Positions 27,322 to 37,745 of a stretch of DNA of 64,000 nucleotides are shown here, one piece after another. The translations under genes and the position numbers were made by a program. The stretch is from Halomonas sp. McH1-25. Lineage in GTDB: Bacteria > Pseudomonadota > Gammaproteobacteria > Pseudomonadales > Halomonadaceae. The DNA is taken from the NCBI RefSeq assembly GCF_022348165.1, contig NZ_JAKRFI010000008.1:1-64000 (forward strand), written 5' to 3'. The notes beneath the pieces were generated by a model that saw only the letters and a program-made list of their open reading frames with translations, did no database searches and was not told where the DNA came from. How positions within the stretch are numbered: the stretch's first letter is position 1; each line of letters begins with the position of its first letter.

Positions 27322-28794
<1,473 letters not shown>

Positions 28795-28815
28795 GGCGAC
28801 TTGCCCGCCCCCTCC

Positions 28816-28843
28816 AGCGGAGCCCCGTGCACGGGGCTCCGCT
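28816..28843 (+). terminator. Palindromic terminator after AGCS gene
   Basis: AGCGGAGCCCCG pairs perfectly with CGGGGCTCCGCT around a TGCA loop, 21 bases after the stop. The following CTTCCC gives only a weak T run. Confidence 0.72.
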
Positions 28844-28978
28844 ACGCTGCTTCCCTGAAAAAGCGAACGCCGACATGAATACAGTGACAGAAACAGGCCT
28901 GACAGCTGGCAAAAACCCGGTGGCGCCTTCACTGCCTGATAATGTGTGCATGCCGAGCCTCTCGGTGGGAGTTTGCCC

Positions 28979-29995
28979 ATGACGCGTGTGCTTGTGCTAC
29001 ATACCGGCGGCACTATCGGCATGCAGGCGTCTGCGCATGGCTACGTGCCTGCGCAAGACTTTGCCGAGCGACTCGCCACGCACCTCGTCGCCGATGCCCG
29101 GCGATCATTGCCTGACTACGACCTGGAAGAATTGCATCCATTGATCGATAGTGCCGACCTGGCGCCGAACGACTGGAATCGCCTGGTCGCTCGGCTGGCC
29201 GTGCACTGGCCGGCCTATGATGGCTTCATCGTATTGCACGGCACGGACACGATGGCCTATACCGCCTCGGCGCTGTCGTTCATGCTCGGCGCGCTGGATA
29301 AACCCGTGCTGCTGACAGGCGCCCAGATTCCTCTCGGCGAGCCCCGCAGCGATGCATTGGACAACCTGGTCACGGCGTTGCAAATGGCGGTGCACCCTGA
29401 TGTGCCACGTGAGGTGGGGATCGTTTTCCATCAGCGCCTGTTGCGTGGCAACCGCGCCCGCAAGGTGCATAGCCAAGGCATGGCCGCTTTCGACTCGCCC
29501 AATGCCCCTTGGCTTGGCGAGGCCGGAATCCAGTTGCGCTTCACTTCTCGAGGTCTGCCAGCAGGCGCCGCGCCCGATTTCACGCCGGTGGGTTTCATTG
29601 CTGATGCGGTAGCACTATTCACGGTGCATCCCGGTCTCTCTGCGACACTGCTTGATAATGTGCTGGAGCACGCCGGGCTGAAGGCGCTCGTATTGTCCAC
29701 TTACGGAGCCGGCAACCCACCGGGACTCGAGGGCCGGCTCGTCCCGGCACTGCATGAGGCTAGCCGACGCGGTGTCGCCATCTTCAACCTGACGCAGTGC
29801 CTGCAGGGCCATGTCATCCAAGGGACGTACGCAACGGGAGGGGCATTGACGGCTGCCGGGGTGACCGGCGGGCAGGACATGACGCCCGAGGCCGCGATCA
29901 GCAAGCTTCACGTACTGCTAGGACGTGGCGTGACCGGGGAAGCTCTAAAGGTGGCCTTCCTGTGTCCGGACCGTGGCGATATTACCCCAGGTTGA
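28979..29995 (+). CDS. ansA: Type I (cytoplasmic) L-asparaginase
   Basis: The enzyme hydrolyses asparagine to aspartate and ammonia. 338 residues without a signal peptide. First catalytic Thr in LHTGGTIGM (residues 8-16), second site VLHGTDTMAYTASAL near 84-98, and LTGAQIPLGEPRSDA, all of the AnsA family. The ATG at 28979 starts at the family N terminus; the upstream in-frame extension has no ribosome site. It follows the AGCS terminator, so it is probably separately transcribed, yet the two functions (amino acid uptake and deamidation) fit. Confidence 0.93.
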   Translation: MTRVLVLHTGGTIGMQASAHGYVPAQDFAERLATHLVADARRSLPDYDLEELHPLIDSADLAPNDWNRLVARLAVHWPAYDGFIVLHGTDTMAYTASALSFMLGALDKPVLLTGAQIPLGEPRSDALDNLVTALQMAVHPDVPREVGIVFHQRLLRGNRARKVHSQGMAAFDSPNAPWLGEAGIQLRFTSRGLPAGAAPDFTPVGFIADAVALFTVHPGLSATLLDNVLEHAGLKALVLSTYGAGNPPGLEGRLVPALHEASRRGVAIFNLTQCLQGHVIQGTYATGGALTAAGVTGGQDMTPEAAISKLHVLLGRGVTGEALKVAFLCPDRGDITPG

Positions 29996-30019
29996 GCTGA
30001 CAGCTCCTGCAATGCCGAG

Positions 30020-30307
30020 TCAAGGCTCCAGCTTGTCCAGTACCTTGCGGGCCCGGCTCGCCCCGCGGGCCCGACGCACGGCTTCCTGGCCGGCACGCCG
30101 TCCGACAACACGTGCCACGCCCGCCAGCATCCCGGTCGCCGCGCCCCACACCAGGGCATCACGCCATTTCACATCGGGATCGTCGGGGTTCATGGGCGGC
30201 TTGCCCAACTGACGCTCATAGGCTTTCACGGCACATTTGCGTGCCGTCACGCCGGCGGCAACCGCGACACCCGTACTGAGCAATGACCAGAGTCTGTCCT
30301 CGCGCAT
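30020..30307 (-). CDS. DUF4235-type small membrane protein
   Basis: 95 residues. KPPMNPDDPDVKWRDALVWG followed by a Gly/Ala-rich helix GVARVVGRRAG is the DUF4235 pattern, and an N-terminal hydrophobic helix (SLLSTGVAVAAGVTA) comes first. The protein is very basic at its end. Function unknown. It is convergent with ansA. Confidence 0.75.
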   Translation of the reverse strand: MREDRLWSLLSTGVAVAAGVTARKCAVKAYERQLGKPPMNPDDPDVKWRDALVWGAATGMLAGVARVVGRRAGQEAVRRARGASRARKVLDKLEP

Positions 30308-30468
30308 GATTAATTCCTAATTGAGCAAACGTCACACTACGTCAGCGTAGACGCGTGTCAGTCATCATGTCGAAACCTAGGTTATTGCAGCGCAGCAAAA
30401 ACTAGCCTATCAATGGTGGCGTATTCTCGCCGTTTCACTCCAGCATCCCTTGCGACAGGAGCCTCACC

Positions 30469-30828
30469 ATGCGCCAGACATCGCACAATTCCCCTCTCTC
30501 CACTTTCTCACCAGCGGCTTTTTTCGATATCTGGAAAGTCGGGGTCATGTCGTTCGAGCTATGGACGACCTCGCTGGCGACCATCGCCATGCGTAACCAG
30601 CTCTGGTGCACCCAGGCGCCGCACAGCGCAAACATGATCAAGGAAAACCAGCGCATGGTGACCGAAAAGCTCGAGGCGAGCATGGAGATCGGCCTGGCGC
30701 TGCAAAAGGCCATGTTCAACATGGCTGCCGGCACTTATGCGCCCTGGTGGGTAACCAGCCGCAGCGCCCTGTTGCCGCTGCATCGCCGGACCATGGCCAA
30801 CTCGCGTCGGCTTTCCCGGCGCCGGTAA
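30469..30828 (+). CDS. Small hypothetical protein, phasin-like
   Basis: 119 residues. The central helix NMIKENQRMVTEKLEASMEI followed by GLALQKAMFNMAAG, with alternating charged and Met/Leu positions, and the aromatic start AFFDIWKVGVMSFELW look like small polyhydroxyalkanoate-granule or surface helix proteins of halomonads. The very basic tail RRTMANSRRLSRRR could bind nucleic acid or membranes. This is resemblance only. GGAG-like CAGGAG is found 12 bases upstream. Confidence 0.6.
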   Translation: MRQTSHNSPLSTFSPAAFFDIWKVGVMSFELWTTSLATIAMRNQLWCTQAPHSANMIKENQRMVTEKLEASMEIGLALQKAMFNMAAGTYAPWWVTSRSALLPLHRRTMANSRRLSRRR

Positions 30829-30924
30829 GATCGATTCCGCATTCTTCTTGATCTGCGTCTTGGTAGGACATGTTCGATCTTTCTACAGTGAAGTCAGGCA
30901 CTGCTTCGCCAAGGAGAGAGCGGC

Positions 30925-31509
30925 ATGAGATCCCAGTCGATATATCGCAATACCTTCGCCATGCTACTGGCTGCTGGCCTAGGGGTGTTTTCCGCCACCG
31001 GCCAGGCCCAGGAGAACGCCGACGCGAGTATGGTCCGTTCCATAGAGCAGGCACCCTACGGCACCTATCTGACCGATCAAGAGGGCATGAGCCTGTACCT
31101 GTTCGATCAGGATACCCAGGGTGGCCCGAGTACCTGTCTCGATGCCTGTGCCAACGCCTGGCCTCCCTATACCACCTCACTGCCGCCCGAAGCCGGCGAA
31201 GGAATCAGCGAAGACAAGCTCGGGACCATCCAGCGCGAGGGAGGCACCCAACAGGTCACCTATGCCGGCTGGCCGCTGTACTACTTCCAGGGTGACAAGC
31301 AGGCCGGCGACGCGCTCGGCCAGAACATCAGCAACCTGGGGGGTCGCTGGTTCCTGGTCTCGCCCGAGGGCGAACCGATCACCGAAGGGCAACGCAGCGA
31401 AGAACCCGCCATGGAGATCGCCCCCAGCGAAGGTGAGGAACCGGCCAGCCGGGGCCAGGAGGTTCACGACCGCACCGAGGACGTCGAAGGCGCGGATTAC
31501 GATACCTGA
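30925..31509 (+). CDS. Secreted protein with PF03640-type repeats
   Basis: A 194-residue exported protein with a signal peptide (ending near GQAQE, residue 30). Two copies of the COG4315/PF03640 repeat follow: YGTYLTDQEGMSLYLFDQDT with CLDACANAWPP, and VTYAGWPLYYFQGDK with GGRWFLVSPEG. The single Cys pair probably forms a disulphide. The tail is acidic, as usual for halophile exported proteins. No lipobox is present. The role of the family is unknown. AAGGAGAG is just upstream. Confidence 0.82.
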   Translation: MRSQSIYRNTFAMLLAAGLGVFSATGQAQENADASMVRSIEQAPYGTYLTDQEGMSLYLFDQDTQGGPSTCLDACANAWPPYTTSLPPEAGEGISEDKLGTIQREGGTQQVTYAGWPLYYFQGDKQAGDALGQNISNLGGRWFLVSPEGEPITEGQRSEEPAMEIAPSEGEEPASRGQEVHDRTEDVEGADYDT

Positions 31510-31623
31510 GGGCTGATCGCGCCCCAACGTGTCGGGCATCAGCGTCGTCCGACACGTTCCCTTCCCCATCGCCTCCGTTCGTCTGCTACCATTCTCGGCT
31601 TCGTCGACTTCCGTGGTACTGCC

Positions 31624-31989
31624 ATGACGTTGCTTCGGGGCTTTCTGCTACTCACCGGTTTCTTTCTGCTCGGCGAATCGATCGCCTTCGTTCTCGCCTG
31701 GCCCGTCAGCGGCGGCGTGGTCGGCATGATCCTGATGACGCTGTTCCTGATGCTGCGCGGCCGCGTCAATGAAGACCTCGGTACGGCCAGCCAGTCGCTG
31801 ATCGCTTTTCTGACCATGCTGATCATGCCCGGCGTGGTGGGAATCTATTTCCTGGGCGAGGAACTCGCCGGACAATGGCTGGCGATTGCCGGCAGCCTGG
31901 TCGTCGGCACGCTGTTGAGCGTGCTAACCACGTTGTGGCTGATGGCACGTTTCATGCCCCGCGCAGACCGGGAGACCACGCGTGACTGA
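31624..31989 (+). CDS. CidA/LrgA-family holin-like membrane protein
   Basis: 121 residues with four membrane helices and the family signatures FFLLGESIAFVLAWPVSGGVVGMI and MLIMPGVVGIYFLGEEL. CidA/LrgA proteins are holin-like or pyruvate-linked transport partners of LrgB. The gene overlaps the next by eight bases, so the two are co-translated. Confidence 0.87.
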   Translation: MTLLRGFLLLTGFFLLGESIAFVLAWPVSGGVVGMILMTLFLMLRGRVNEDLGTASQSLIAFLTMLIMPGVVGIYFLGEELAGQWLAIAGSLVVGTLLSVLTTLWLMARFMPRADRETTRD

Positions 31990-32716
31990 TCTGGTTCAGC
32001 GCTGGCAAGCCCTGCCCGAGCATTTGCTCGATACGCCGCTGCCGGCCATCGCCATTACCCTGCTGGCGTTCATGCTCGGCACGCGCCTGTTCCGCCTGCT
32101 CAAGCAGCCCAGCTGGTGCCCGCCGGTACTGATCGCCAGCGCCGTGGTCGCCCTGCTGCTGTGGGGGCTCGACATCGAGTTTTCACGCTATCGGGAGGGC
32201 GCCGCATGGCTGATGCTGCTACTCGGCCCGGCCACGGTGGCACTGGGCGTGCCGCTCTTTCAGCAGTTTCATCACGTTCGCGCCCTGTGGCGGCCCGTGC
32301 TGCTCACCCTGCCGCCCGCGGCGATGCTGGCGGCAGGCTATGCCGCCGGGCTGGCCTGGGCGTTGGGCGCCTCGCGCGAGGTCATCGCCTCGCTGGCGCC
32401 CAAGTCGGTGACTGCCCCCATCTCGCTGGGGATCATCGAACAGACCGGTGGCTCGGCGTCGGTACTGATGGGCGGACTGCTGGCCACCGGCGTGGTCACC
32501 ACCTTGGCGGTCAGCCTGTTCGCCCCGCGGCTGGGTATTCATGACGAGCGTGTGCTGGGCTTCGTGCTGGGAATCAACGGACACGCCATCGGTACGGTGC
32601 GCGCCTTCGAGATCAGCCCGACCGCCGGCGCCTTCGCCTCGCTGGGCATGGGCCTGACCGGGATCTTCACCGCCCTGTTCCTGCCGCTGGCCTGGGCGCT
32701 GATCGCCGGTCAGTAG
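31982..32716 (+). CDS. LrgB/CidB-family membrane protein
   Basis: 244 residues and about seven helices. LAPKSVTAPISLGIIEQTGG near residue 140 and LGINGHAIGTVRAFEIS near 195 are the LrgB signature. Partner of the preceding LrgA-like protein; the pair is implicated in cell-lysis control and, in other bacteria, in pyruvate movement. It ends seven bases inside the convergent aldolase gene. Confidence 0.88.
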   Translation: MTDLVQRWQALPEHLLDTPLPAIAITLLAFMLGTRLFRLLKQPSWCPPVLIASAVVALLLWGLDIEFSRYREGAAWLMLLLGPATVALGVPLFQQFHHVRALWRPVLLTLPPAAMLAAGYAAGLAWALGASREVIASLAPKSVTAPISLGIIEQTGGSASVLMGGLLATGVVTTLAVSLFAPRLGIHDERVLGFVLGINGHAIGTVRAFEISPTAGAFASLGMGLTGIFTALFLPLAWALIAGQ

Positions 32717-33510
32717 CCGGCCGACGGTTCGCTGGTCTGCATGTCGCCGCGATAGCGCGCCAGGGTATCCACCGCCGCCTGGCGCAGCAGGATGATATCC
32801 AGCGCCACGGCAATGAAATGGCATCCCAGCGCCGCATAGCGGCGGGCGTCGTCCTCGAGTGGCGCCAGGATGCCGCAGGCCTTGTTCGCGGCCAGCGTCG
32901 CCTGGATGGCATGTTCGATATGCCGCTGGACTTCGGAATGGTTCGGCTCGCCGGGATAGCCCAGGGCGGCAGACAGGTCCATCGGCCCCACGAAGACCGC
33001 ATCCACTCCCTCCACGGCGGCGATCGACTCGACGTTTTCTACGCCCAGTTGCGTCTCCACCTGTACGATCAGGCATATTTCCTCGTGCGCCCGGGCCATG
33101 TAGTCGGCAACGTCACCCCAGCGCGAGGCGCGTACCAGCGCGCCACCCACGCCACGCATGCCATGGGGGGAATAGCGCATGGCGCGCACCAGGGCGCGAG
33201 CCTGCTCGGCAGTCTCGACCATCGGCACCATCAGCGTCTGGGCGCCCACATCGAGCAGTTGCTTGATCAGAGCCGGGTCGTCATTGACCGCACGCACCAC
33301 CGGGGCGGTGGCATACGGCGCCACCGCCTGCAATTGTGCCAGGATCGAAGGCACCGTATTGGGCGCATGCTCGCCGTCGATCACCATCCAGTCGTAGCCT
33401 GCCGTAGCGCACAGCTCGGCCGCATAGCCGGTGCCGAAACCGGCCCAGATGCCATATTGCGGGCCGCCACGCGCGACCGCCGTCTTGAACAGGTTGGGAG
33501 GCAATTCCAT
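32710..33510 (-). CDS. HpcH/HpaI-family class II aldolase
   Basis: A 266-residue metal-dependent pyruvate aldolase. DWMVIDGEHAPNTV (catalytic-site region), the substrate-binding Arg in PVVRAVNDD, the metal ligands Glu in VQVETQLGVEN and Asp in VFVGPMDLSAALGYPG fit the HpaI/GarL/RhmA family. Such enzymes split 4-hydroxy-2-oxoheptanedioate or 2-keto-3-deoxy sugar acids into pyruvate plus an aldehyde. Neighbouring sugar-acid genes favour a 2-keto-3-deoxy sugar acid. It diverges from the LacI gene, so that regulator may control it. The TGTATGAAAGG motif at 33528 is just upstream. Confidence 0.87.
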   Translation of the reverse strand: MELPPNLFKTAVARGGPQYGIWAGFGTGYAAELCATAGYDWMVIDGEHAPNTVPSILAQLQAVAPYATAPVVRAVNDDPALIKQLLDVGAQTLMVPMVETAEQARALVRAMRYSPHGMRGVGGALVRASRWGDVADYMARAHEEICLIVQVETQLGVENVESIAAVEGVDAVFVGPMDLSAALGYPGEPNHSEVQRHIEHAIQATLAANKACGILAPLEDDARRYAALGCHFIAVALDIILLRQAAVDTLARYRGDMQTSEPSAGY

Positions 33511-33527
33511 GGTTCGCTCTCGCTGAC

Positions 33528-33538
33528 TGTATGAAAGG
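33528..33538. promoter_or_regulatory. TGTATGAAAGG motif upstream of the aldolase
   Basis: Exact second copy of the 11-base motif at 12750, here extended into the short inverted repeat GTAT-GAAAGG-ATAC (33529-33542), 18 bases from the aldolase start. Possible operator shared by two sugar-acid modules. Confidence 0.3.
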
Positions 33539-33678
33539 ATACCACCTGAAGTGTGTCCGCTACGGCAGCGAATGGCGAGGAAATACCGACCGACACGACT
33601 AACGTCTACCCCGCCTGAATTGCCTAGGCCCTGCGAGCCACCTAGGATGGGAACGGTTCCATCGACACCGGACCCAGC

Positions 33679-34713
33679 ATGTCCTCGCTACCCGCCGCCT
33701 CGCGCTCCACCATTCTCGAAGTCGCCCGCGATGCCGGCGTCTCCAAGACCAGTGTGTCGCGCTATCTGGGCGGCGAGCGCCACCGCCTATCGATCGCCAT
33801 GCAGACACGAATCGCCACCGCCATCCAACGCCTGGACTATCGCCCCAACCAGATGGCGCGAGGCCTCAAGGGTGGACGCTCGAAACTGGTCGGCATGCTG
33901 GTGGCGGATATCCGCAATCCATTCTCGGTAGCTGTCCTGCACGCTATCGAGCAGGCCTGTCGTGCCCGCGGCTTTTCGCTATTGGTCTGCAATACCGACA
34001 ACGACCCGGACCAGGAGCGCGATCATCTGGCCTTGCTGGCGTCATATCGCGTCGAAGGCGTGGTCATCAACGCCGCCGGGCGGCCCAGTGCCCAGCTCAA
34101 GGCGCTGGCCGACCAGGGAACGCCGATCGTACTGCTCGATCGCAGCCTGAACGACGTCGAAGCCGATGCGGTCGGCCTCGACAATGCCGGTGCCATCGAC
34201 ATGGCGCTGGGCCACCTGCTGGACCGGGGCTATCGCCACGTGCTGTACGTGAGCGAGCCGCCCGAGGGTGCCAGTTCGCGTCAATTGCGCCTGGAACGCT
34301 TTCGTCAGCGCCTGGCCCAGGTACCGGAACTCACCGGCGAGACGACCTGCCTGCCCATGCAGCGCGACAACGATGCACTGCGCCAGACGCTCCACGAGTT
34401 TATGTCCGGGGGCGGTCCGGTGCCGCGAGCCATCCTCTGCGCCAACGGCAACGTCACTCTGCAGGTGGCGCATGCCTTGAACGCCCTAGGAGTGACCCTG
34501 GGCGAGACAGGCCTGCTGGGTATCGATGAGCTCGACTGGTGCGCCCTGGCCGGCCCCGGCATCACCACCCTGGCCCAACCGACCGAGGCCATCGGTCAAG
34601 CCACTGTCGCCAGTCTCATGCAGCGCCTGGAACCCACGGGCCGCCAGGCGCCGCCGCGACGCACCGAATATGCCGCACGCCTGATCGCACGCGGCTCGAC
34701 GCGACGCCCCTGA
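33679..34713 (+). CDS. LacI-family regulator, PtxS/KdgR-like
   Basis: 344 residues. The HTH SILEVARDAGVSKTSVSRYL is at residues 9-28 with hinge-helix YRPNQMARGLKGGRSKLVG. The periplasmic-binding-like effector domain begins VGMLVADIRNPFSVAVLHAI and includes SLLVCNTDNDPDQERDHLAL and VEGVVINAAG, which recall the 2-ketogluconate repressor PtxS and its relatives. It stands directly upstream of a PfkB kinase and a GhrB/KguD-type reductase, in the order found in the Pseudomonas ptxS-kgu region. The effector is therefore probably 2-ketogluconate or a 2-keto-3-deoxy acid. Confidence 0.87.
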   Translation: MSSLPAASRSTILEVARDAGVSKTSVSRYLGGERHRLSIAMQTRIATAIQRLDYRPNQMARGLKGGRSKLVGMLVADIRNPFSVAVLHAIEQACRARGFSLLVCNTDNDPDQERDHLALLASYRVEGVVINAAGRPSAQLKALADQGTPIVLLDRSLNDVEADAVGLDNAGAIDMALGHLLDRGYRHVLYVSEPPEGASSRQLRLERFRQRLAQVPELTGETTCLPMQRDNDALRQTLHEFMSGGGPVPRAILCANGNVTLQVAHALNALGVTLGETGLLGIDELDWCALAGPGITTLAQPTEAIGQATVASLMQRLEPTGRQAPPRRTEYAARLIARGSTRRP

Positions 34714-34762
34714 TGGCCCATTCATTCATGACTGCCCCATCCGCTCGACACCAGGAGCCACC

Positions 34763-35731
34763 ATGACACGACAGACCGCCCCCGAGATACTGACTTTCGG
34801 CGAAGCCATGACGCTGTTCGCCGCCGAGGAAACCGGCGACCTGGCCGAGGTCGAGCGTTTCCGGCGCGGCATCGCCGGCGCCGACACCAACGTCGCCATC
34901 GGCTTCGCCCGCCTGGGATTCCATGTCGGCTGGCTGAGCCGGGTCGGTGACGACAGCTTCGGCCGTTTCATCCAGCATACGCTGGAAGCCGAAGGCCTCG
35001 ACTGCCGCCATCTGCAGCATGACCCCGACCATGCCACCGGCCTGGTCTTCAAGACCCGCGCCGAGCGTGGCGAGGATCCGCATGTGGAATACATACGCCG
35101 CGGCAGCGCCGCCAGTTTCCTGTCCACGGCGGATGCCGCGGCGGTGGAGTTCCCGGCGGTACGTCACCTGCACGCAACCGGCATCCCCCCTGCACTGTCT
35201 CCCTCGGCACGCGAGCTGTCGAACCACATGCTCGAGCGCGCCCGCGACGCCGGCGCCAGCATCTCCTTCGACCCCAATCTGCGTCCCAGCCTATGGAAAA
35301 GCGAACGGGAGATGTGCGAGACCATCAACGACCTCGCCGCCAAAGCGGACTGGGTACTGCCGGGGCTTGCCGAAGGTCGCCGTCTGACCGGGCTGGAAAG
35401 CGCGCATGACATTGCCGGCTTCTATCTCGATCGTGGCGCCAAGGCGGTGATCATCAAGCTCGGCCCCGAAGGCAGCTTCTACCGTAGCCATGAGGACAGC
35501 TTCACTGTCGAGGGCTTCAAGGTCGTCGAGGTCATCGATACCGTAGGGGCCGGCGACGGTTTCGCCGTAGGGGCGGTCAGCGCCCTGCTCGACGGGCTGT
35601 CGCCGCGCGCCGCGGCACGTCGTGGCAACCTGATCGGCTCGTTGGCGGTGCAGGTGCCCGGCGACATGGAGGGCCTGCCCCATCGCGACACGCTGACTGC
35701 ACTCGAAGCCAAGCTTCCGGCGCTGGACTGA
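34763..35731 (+). CDS. PfkB-family sugar-acid kinase (2-ketogluconokinase or KDG kinase)
   Basis: 322 residues. The start EILTFGEAMTLFAAEETGDL and the substrate site RRGIAGADTNVAIGFARLGF match the KguK/KdgK subgroup. VGDDSFGRFI follows, and the C-terminal PfkB signature DTVGAGDGFAVGAVS holds the catalytic Asp. The kinase phosphorylates 2-ketogluconate or 2-keto-3-deoxygluconate on the cytoplasmic side. The reductase 26 bases downstream favours the 2-ketogluconate route (kinase then 2-keto-6-phosphogluconate reductase). A KDG role would instead link it to the uronate genes at 13-16 kb. The sequence alone cannot decide. Confidence 0.87.
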   Translation: MTRQTAPEILTFGEAMTLFAAEETGDLAEVERFRRGIAGADTNVAIGFARLGFHVGWLSRVGDDSFGRFIQHTLEAEGLDCRHLQHDPDHATGLVFKTRAERGEDPHVEYIRRGSAASFLSTADAAAVEFPAVRHLHATGIPPALSPSARELSNHMLERARDAGASISFDPNLRPSLWKSEREMCETINDLAAKADWVLPGLAEGRRLTGLESAHDIAGFYLDRGAKAVIIKLGPEGSFYRSHEDSFTVEGFKVVEVIDTVGAGDGFAVGAVSALLDGLSPRAAARRGNLIGSLAVQVPGDMEGLPHRDTLTALEAKLPALD

Positions 35732-35757
35732 ACCGACAACAACCTGGATACCCCACA

Positions 35758-36744
35758 ATGAAAAAACGCATCGTCGCCTTTCGCCGCCTCAACGACCAGC
35801 AGATCGCCCAGCTGCGCAAGCAGTTCCACGTCGACTACTTTCCCTCGCTCGATGGCGTCGACGATCCCGGCTTCCGCGAAGCCCTGGCCGAGGCTCACGG
35901 CCTGGTCGGGGCCAGCTTGAAGATCACGCCGGAACTCCTCGACGAGGCACCTCACCTCGAAGCCATCGCCAGCATCTCGGTGGGCTACGACAACTATCCC
36001 GTCGACGAACTGACCCGGCGCGGCATCCTGCTCTGCAATACTCCCGACGTACTCACCGAGACCACCGCCGATACCGGCTTTTCGCTGATCATGGCCACTG
36101 CCCGCCGGGTGGTCGAACTGGCGGAATTCGTCAAGCGTGGCGACTGGAAGGAGAGCATTGGCGAGGCGCAGTTCGGTTGCGACGTGCATGGCAAGACACT
36201 GGGCATGATCGGCATGGGGCGCATCGGCGCGGCCGTGGCACGGCGGGGCGCCCTGGGCTTCGGCATGAATGTTCTCTATAGCTATGCCTCGCCCAAGCCC
36301 GAACTCGAGACCGAGCTCGGAGCCCGGCGCTGCGAGATGGACGAGCTGCTCGAGCAAGCCGACTTCGTCTGCGTAACTGTGCCGCTGACGCCGGAAACCA
36401 CCCACCTGTTCGGCGCCGAGCAATTCGCGCGCATGAAGACGAGCGCCATCTTCATCAATATCGCCCGCGGCAAGGTGGTCGATGAGAAAGCCCTGATCCA
36501 GGCGCTGAACGACGGCCAGATTCGCGGCGCGGGTCTCGACGTGTTCGAGCAGGAACCGCTGCCTGCCGACTCGCCCCTGCCGCACATGGCCAACGTAGTG
36601 GCCCTGCCGCACATCGGCTCGGCGACTCACGAGACGCGCACCTCCATGGCCCAGCGCGCCGTCGACAACATCACTCTCGCCCTGACCGGCGAGCGGCCGA
36701 TCAGCCTGGTCAACGAACCCGCCTGGACCGCACGCTCACGCTGA
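35758..36744 (+). CDS. 2-ketoacid/glyoxylate reductase, GhrB/KguD-like
   Basis: 328 residues of the D-2-hydroxyacid dehydrogenase family. GMIGMGRIGAAVARR near residue 144, catalytic Arg in NIARGKVVDE, Glu in LDVFEQEPLP and His in LPHIGSATHETR are complete. ISVGYDNYPVDELTRRGI is typical of the GhrB (2-ketogluconate, hydroxypyruvate, glyoxylate reductase) branch. It comes last after the LacI regulator and kinase and is followed by a terminator. With the kinase it would reduce 2-keto-6-phosphogluconate to 6-phosphogluconate. Confidence 0.88.
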   Translation: MKKRIVAFRRLNDQQIAQLRKQFHVDYFPSLDGVDDPGFREALAEAHGLVGASLKITPELLDEAPHLEAIASISVGYDNYPVDELTRRGILLCNTPDVLTETTADTGFSLIMATARRVVELAEFVKRGDWKESIGEAQFGCDVHGKTLGMIGMGRIGAAVARRGALGFGMNVLYSYASPKPELETELGARRCEMDELLEQADFVCVTVPLTPETTHLFGAEQFARMKTSAIFINIARGKVVDEKALIQALNDGQIRGAGLDVFEQEPLPADSPLPHMANVVALPHIGSATHETRTSMAQRAVDNITLALTGERPISLVNEPAWTARSR

Positions 36745-36774
36745 AAGGCCGGTTGGCCGCGCCGGTTCTATCGC

Positions 36775-36796
36775 GCCCCGGCATCCCAGCCGGGGC
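36775..36796 (+). terminator. Hairpin terminator of the LacI-kinase-reductase operon
   Basis: GCCCCGGC and GCCGGGGC form a perfect 8-bp stem, 31 bases after the reductase stop. No strong T run follows. Confidence 0.65.
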
Positions 36797-36986
36797 ATCG
36801 CTTGCCTGAAAAAGCGAACTTGTTCTACGACTTTCGGTCTAGATGTGAGAAGCGCGACGAGATAAGCTACGCTGTTAGTGAACGCTGTTCGTAAAGTCGT
36901 GAAATTCACCCTCAATGATGGGCTTCGCCCGCCGATAACAGAAAAACAAGGCTAGTAAGCTCAAGAAGAGACCGTAAGAGGTCACT

Positions 36987-37661
36987 ATGTCACAACCCCT
37001 GTGTTTGTTGTTCGACTGTGACGGAACGCTTGTAGACAGCGAACCCCTGCTCGGCCAGGTCATGGCCGATGTCCTGCCCCGTGCCGGCCTGCCCTTTTCC
37101 TCCGATCAGTACCTGGAAGAGTTTCGTGGCGTGCGCTTCATGAACATCGTCGCCGAGCTCGAACGTCGCCATGGCGCCCTCGACGATGCCGTTCGCACCG
37201 CCGCCGAAACCGAGATGCGCAGCACCCTGGCCGAGCGCATGAAGCATGAGCTTCAGGTCATTCCCAACGTTCGCGAAACCCTGGATTTGCTCGCCGACCA
37301 CCCGCGCTGCGTGGCCTCCAATGGGCCCGAGCACAAGATCCGTACCGCTCTCGACAGTACTGGCCTGCGTCCCTATTTCGAGGATCGCCTGTTCAGCGCC
37401 TATACCCTGAACGCCTGGAAACCCGAACCCTTCCTGTTTCTGCAAGCTGCCCGCAGCATGGGCTACGAGCCCGAGCAGTGCGTGGTGATCGATGACGCTG
37501 CCGTGGGCGTCACCGCCGGATTGCGCGCGGGTATGCGCGTGGTCCATATCAACCGCTTTGGCGAGGCGACGCCGCAGGGCGCCATCCGCATGACCGACAT
37601 GGCCCAGTTGCCGAGAATCGTCGCCAGGCTCGGTCAACTCGAGGCTGCGGTCGCCAAGTAA
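36987..37661 (+). CDS. HAD-IA phosphatase (YieH-like)
   Basis: 224 residues. Motif I LFDCDGTLVDSEP at residues 8-20, motif II CVASNGPEHKI, motif III Lys in NAWKPEPFLF, motif IV VVIDDAAVGVTAGLRAGM. It resembles YieH, a 6-phosphogluconate phosphatase, in size and motif spacing. Being beside the ketogluconate-type genes makes a sugar-acid phosphatase plausible, but the terminator at 36775 separates them. AGAGGTC lies before the ATG. Confidence 0.85.
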   Translation: MSQPLCLLFDCDGTLVDSEPLLGQVMADVLPRAGLPFSSDQYLEEFRGVRFMNIVAELERRHGALDDAVRTAAETEMRSTLAERMKHELQVIPNVRETLDLLADHPRCVASNGPEHKIRTALDSTGLRPYFEDRLFSAYTLNAWKPEPFLFLQAARSMGYEPEQCVVIDDAAVGVTAGLRAGMRVVHINRFGEATPQGAIRMTDMAQLPRIVARLGQLEAAVAK

Positions 37662-37745
37662 TGCCGGGCGACGCCTACGGGCGTCGCTGCATGTCGCCAG
37701 CTGCGCTATCATCGCGACGATGAATCGCTAGCGACAGGAGTTGTT

